From Candidatus Auribacterota bacterium (lineage in GTDB: Bacteria > Auribacterota > JAFGBW01 > JAFGJP01), in assembly GCA_023144635.1 (NCBI GenBank), contig JAGLFH010000044.1, positions 1 through 41,949 of the forward strand: a stretch of DNA of 41,949 nucleotides. The letters are read 5' to 3'. Below are positions 39,722 through 41,949 of the stretch, piece after piece. The translations under genes were made by a program, and so were the position numbers. Within the stretch, counting starts at the first letter, position 1, and each line of letters opens with the position of its first letter. The notes under the pieces were generated by a model that saw nothing but the letters and a program-made list of their open reading frames with translations, was not told the DNA's origin and did not search any database.

Positions 39722-40256
39722 TTAACTATTTTGATAAACAGAAGCAGAGATATAATTTTTTTGTTCAAATAAATCAATATAAGACTTGCTAATGAGATTA
39801 TCTTGTTGAATTCCAAGATGCAGCATTAATTTCTGTGATATCTCTATCCCATATTCATCTGATTGATTAGGTTCCATTACTACTTCTAATTCACAAAAAA
39901 CACCTAAACCTTCAACATCATCGAGATGTATACGAGTTTGTCCTACTAAAAAAACGGTTCGTTTTTTTCTTACAAAGCCTCTGATTCCGAATAAATCTGT
40001 TAGAAAGTTGTATATAGGTTGGGAATAATCAATTTTATATCTGCTATAATTTGAGATTTTGGGACCTTGAATATTCTCACGTTGATAGAATATTAATTCG
40101 GGTATGCCTTTAGAACATATTCTGAGTTTCAAAAGACCATTTGGGGATCTAAAATATGTATCTTCTTGAGCAAAAGATTCTTTTTTATGGCATATAGATT
40201 CAACGATTTCATTAAGCTTTATTAAATCATTGACTCGTGCTTTTATTTCTATGCAT
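39722..40256 (-). CDS. CYTH-domain protein (CyaB-like), start region frameshifted
   Basis: The CYTH pattern is strong over the whole length: IEIKARVNDL, TYFRSPNGLLKLRI, ELIFYQREN..GPKISNYSRY, and the hallmark GQTRIHLDDVEGLG-F-ELEVV. Any in-frame ATG/GTG/TTG start is absent before TTG 40132, which would cut off about 40 essential residues including the E-x-K metal motif. The open frame reaches back to 40264. ATG 40254-40256 precedes it by exactly one extra base, so an insertion or sequencing error after the start codon is likely. CYTH enzymes bind triphosphates (adenylate cyclase, thiamine or polyphosphate triphosphatase). Confidence 0.75.
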
Positions 40257-40339
40257 TTAGTGATCTAGGTTGATTTTGCTCTGTTCTTCCTAAAAAAATT
40301 ATAGGATAAATTTAATCTTGTTTCAATAAATAAAAAGGT

Positions 40340-41500
40340 TCAAAACCTCAATTTATTTATCGACTCTTCCCTATGCTTCCTTGTGGATTCCCGGTAAAGT
40401 TCATAAGTATCTTCATCCACATGACCAACTATATCCATAGTTGTCTCTCTTGGAACACCTTCCATTGCCATAAAGGAGATAAAAGTTCTTCGTAAATCAT
40501 GTACTCTTGTAAAGTCATTTATTCCTATTGAACGCATTATTTTGATAAGAATATTTCGAAGTTTTAGCTTGAGGACGCCGCCTTTTTTATCAGGAAAGAC
40601 AAAGTTGCTTCTGTTTTTATTCTTCTTTTTCCTGTCTTTCAGGATAGTATAGAGTTTTCCATGTATTGGGATTTCTCTCTTGCCGTTTTTTGTTTTAGGA
40701 GTCCAAATCTCAGTTTGACCGTCTTCGAAAGTTACCGTTTTTTCTTTTAAGGTGATAGCTCTTTTTTTGAAATCAATATCACTCCATTCAAGATGCCTTA
40801 GCTCACCATCTCTCAAGCCAGTACAAAGAAATGTAAAATATATTTCATACAGTTCATTATCTTTTTGCTCTAAATAAGATAAAAACTTATCAACTTCTTC
40901 TTTTGTAAGCGGTCTTTTTGACTTGGAGTCATTTATCCTGATAGGCTCAAGATATTCCAAAGGATTTTCTGTAAGATATCTTTTATTAGGATCTCTGCTT
41001 TTAACTGCATAATTAAGCATTGATTTTAAGGCTTCAAGCTCATTTTTAATAGTCTTATCGCATACTCCGGATTTAATATTGGTATCTTTACCTTTGAGCT
41101 GTTTTTCTTTAACCGGATGTCCGTTTTTGTTTATAGGGGTGTTTTTTCTATATTTGATATAAGACTCAAAGATAAATTGATTTAGCTGGGAAAGCCTTGT
41201 GACAGTGGAAAACTCTGACCCAAGAAAGCCAAGAAAGTTATTTAAAATACCTTGATATTTAATAATGGATTTTTTCTTTAGATTTCTGATGCTTTTCTTA
41301 TAATCCATTATCTCTTCAAAGAAAGAGGTTATATCCTTTTCCTTAGTTTTATAAAGCCCGACTTTGCCTTCTGCTTCTTCAAGATTTATTTTATCAGCAA
41401 GATGTTTGGCAGCTCTTTCACTCTTGCCAATTTTTATTTTTTCTCTTTTATGCAGAACATACCATGTTTTGGTGTCTTTTCTGTAGTAGGATTTTGCCAT
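40340..41500 (-). CDS. Phage-type tyrosine integrase at tRNA-Ser
   Basis: GGGAGGTG fixes ATG 41500 (MAKSYYRKDTKTWYVLHKRE); an upstream frame to 41554 has no ribosome site. An N-terminal arm-type DNA-binding domain (about 1-50), core-binding domain (about 55-185) and catalytic domain follow, with R230 (CTGLRDGELR), Lys near 269-274, H334-x-x-R337 (HDLRRTF), H360 (GHVDEDTYELY) and Y369. Length 386 is typical. Its start faces the tRNA 3' end 98 bp away, the standard arrangement for an element integrated there; the element extends to the left. Confidence 0.92.
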   Translation of the reverse strand: MAKSYYRKDTKTWYVLHKREKIKIGKSERAAKHLADKINLEEAEGKVGLYKTKEKDITSFFEEIMDYKKSIRNLKKKSIIKYQGILNNFLGFLGSEFSTVTRLSQLNQFIFESYIKYRKNTPINKNGHPVKEKQLKGKDTNIKSGVCDKTIKNELEALKSMLNYAVKSRDPNKRYLTENPLEYLEPIRINDSKSKRPLTKEEVDKFLSYLEQKDNELYEIYFTFLCTGLRDGELRHLEWSDIDFKKRAITLKEKTVTFEDGQTEIWTPKTKNGKREIPIHGKLYTILKDRKKKNKNRSNFVFPDKKGGVLKLKLRNILIKIMRSIGINDFTRVHDLRRTFISFMAMEGVPRETTMDIVGHVDEDTYELYRESTRKHREESINKLRF

Positions 41501-41597
41501 AAAACACCTCCCGTCAATATCCCGATAGGTTTTATTATATTTTAGGATATCCATAACTATCTGTCAACAGAAGATGTTGTGGTGAGAGAATATTTAG

Positions 41598-41684
41598 TGG
41601 CGGAGAGGGAGGGATTCGAACCCTCGTGAGCGTAAACTCTCTCGCTTTCCAAGCGAGTGCAATAGGCCTCTATGCGACCTCTCC
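41598..41684 (-). tRNA. tRNA-Ser(GGA), CCA encoded
   Basis: On the minus strand GGAGAGG pairs with CCTCTCC. The anticodon stem CTCGC/GCGAG holds loop TTGGAAA (anticodon GGA). There is a long variable arm with GAG/CTC, and a T arm GAGGG-TTCGAAT-CCCTC. Discriminator G and CCA are encoded. Length 87 nt. It is the likely attachment gene of the adjacent integrase. Confidence 0.95.
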
Positions 41685-41851
41685 GTTTATTAATATAATT
41701 TATAAAGTGGATTATTATATTTATAAATATTTTTTATTTCAATGATTATATATATCAAAAACCTTTTAAGTTCATTATGAACCCCTTGCAGTTCATGACC
41801 CATCTGTGTTTATCTGTGACTAAACCCTCTTTTGCTTTTTCTCTGTCCTCA

Positions 41852-41878
41852 AATATTTACACACAGTGTGTAAATATT
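41852..41878. promoter_or_regulatory. Perfect 27-bp palindrome, probable operator
   Basis: AATATTTACACAC and GTGTGTAAATATT are exact reverse complements around one central A. It lies just upstream of TATAAT (41904-41909) and a gene start at 41917, so it is a likely operator of that gene, probably self-regulated. Confidence 0.75.
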
Positions 41879-41903
41879 GTTTTAATAACAATTATTTTTC
41901 CCG

Positions 41904-41909
41904 TATAAT
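41904..41909 (+). promoter_or_regulatory. -10 element TATAAT
   Basis: Perfect TATAAT, 7 bases before ATG 41917. A clear -35 at 17 bp is missing; TTGTTT at 41877-41882 is 21 bp away. The transcript would have almost no leader, consistent with the lack of a ribosome site. Confidence 0.5.
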
Positions 41910-41916
41910 AGTCTCA

Positions 41917-41949
41917 ATGAAAAGAACCATTTCAAACAATTCATATTCA
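41917..41949 (+). CDS. Start of a gene cut by the window end
   Basis: ATG followed by KRTISNNSYS to the window end. Only 11 codons are visible, so no family can be assigned. The palindrome upstream makes a transcriptional regulator plausible. It lies outside the tRNA-side integrase boundary and is probably chromosomal. Confidence 0.4.
   Translation, partial: MKRTISNNSYS

Overview
The window is strongly AT-rich DNA from a diderm bacterium. The signs are lipoboxes, a signal-peptide beta-barrel protein next to a PA2778/PA2779-type envelope locus, a secreted RHS/YD-repeat protein, strong GGAGG ribosome sites on many genes and a CCA-encoding tRNA-Ser. Taxonomy cannot be fixed from sequence alone; an uncultured candidate phylum is likely. 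The window looks like one or more integrative elements next to tRNA-Ser(GGA) at the right end, with four tyrosine recombinases (8.2, 29.6, 36.0 and 40.3 kb).

Layout. 0-7.7 kb: membrane protein, a solenoid protein with ten exact 26-residue repeats, a 1457-aa RHS protein with a cysteine-rich tip, and a PQQ-type propeller protein. 8-18.5 kb: a cassette opened by an archaeal-style tyrosine recombinase, with a TM-TPR protein, a HerA/FtsK-type ATPase operon with tiny genes, and a defence-like cluster (deoxyribosyltransferase/TIR-like protein, DUF4238, AbrB-RelE toxin-antitoxin, winged-helix regulator, SIR2 NADase). Several first genes here lack a Shine-Dalgarno and carry TATA-like boxes about 25-28 nt upstream, while internal genes keep one, which resembles archaeal gene organisation. 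18.8-20.9 kb: plasmid/ICE-type small genes (Cys-rich proteins, DUF6573-like, DUF932), all with strong ribosome sites. 21-26 kb: a second TM-TPR protein; a HEPN-like plus TIR-like pair bracketed by direct repeats of about 135 bp that each contain a tiny hydrophobic ORF; and an EEP-family nuclease-like protein with a coupled partner.

26.1-30.3 kb (minus): catalytic-only tyrosine recombinase > C39-like peptidase > TPR lipoprotein > two PA2779-like proteins > SH3/beta-barrel protein. In front of the recombinase are two recombination-site-like 24-bp sequences in inverted orientation around a 112-bp segment. Beyond it, a divergent HAD-phosphatase operon begins. This looks like a possible invertible switch controlling an envelope operon and is the most interesting candidate system.

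32.9-41.7 kb: lipoprotein, membrane AAA-like ATPase, YdjM-like hydrolase with a long C-terminal extension, Xer-like recombinase, a structured intergenic region with a dif-like dyad and iteron-like repeats, a receiver/AT-hook/ParB-HTH fusion, an excisionase-like HTH, then a minus-strand operon of a CYTH enzyme (start broken by an apparent one-base insertion), a small protein and a SAHH-like protein lacking catalytic residues, and finally a phage-type integrase beside tRNA-Ser. Right of the tRNA a perfect palindrome precedes a gene cut by the window end.
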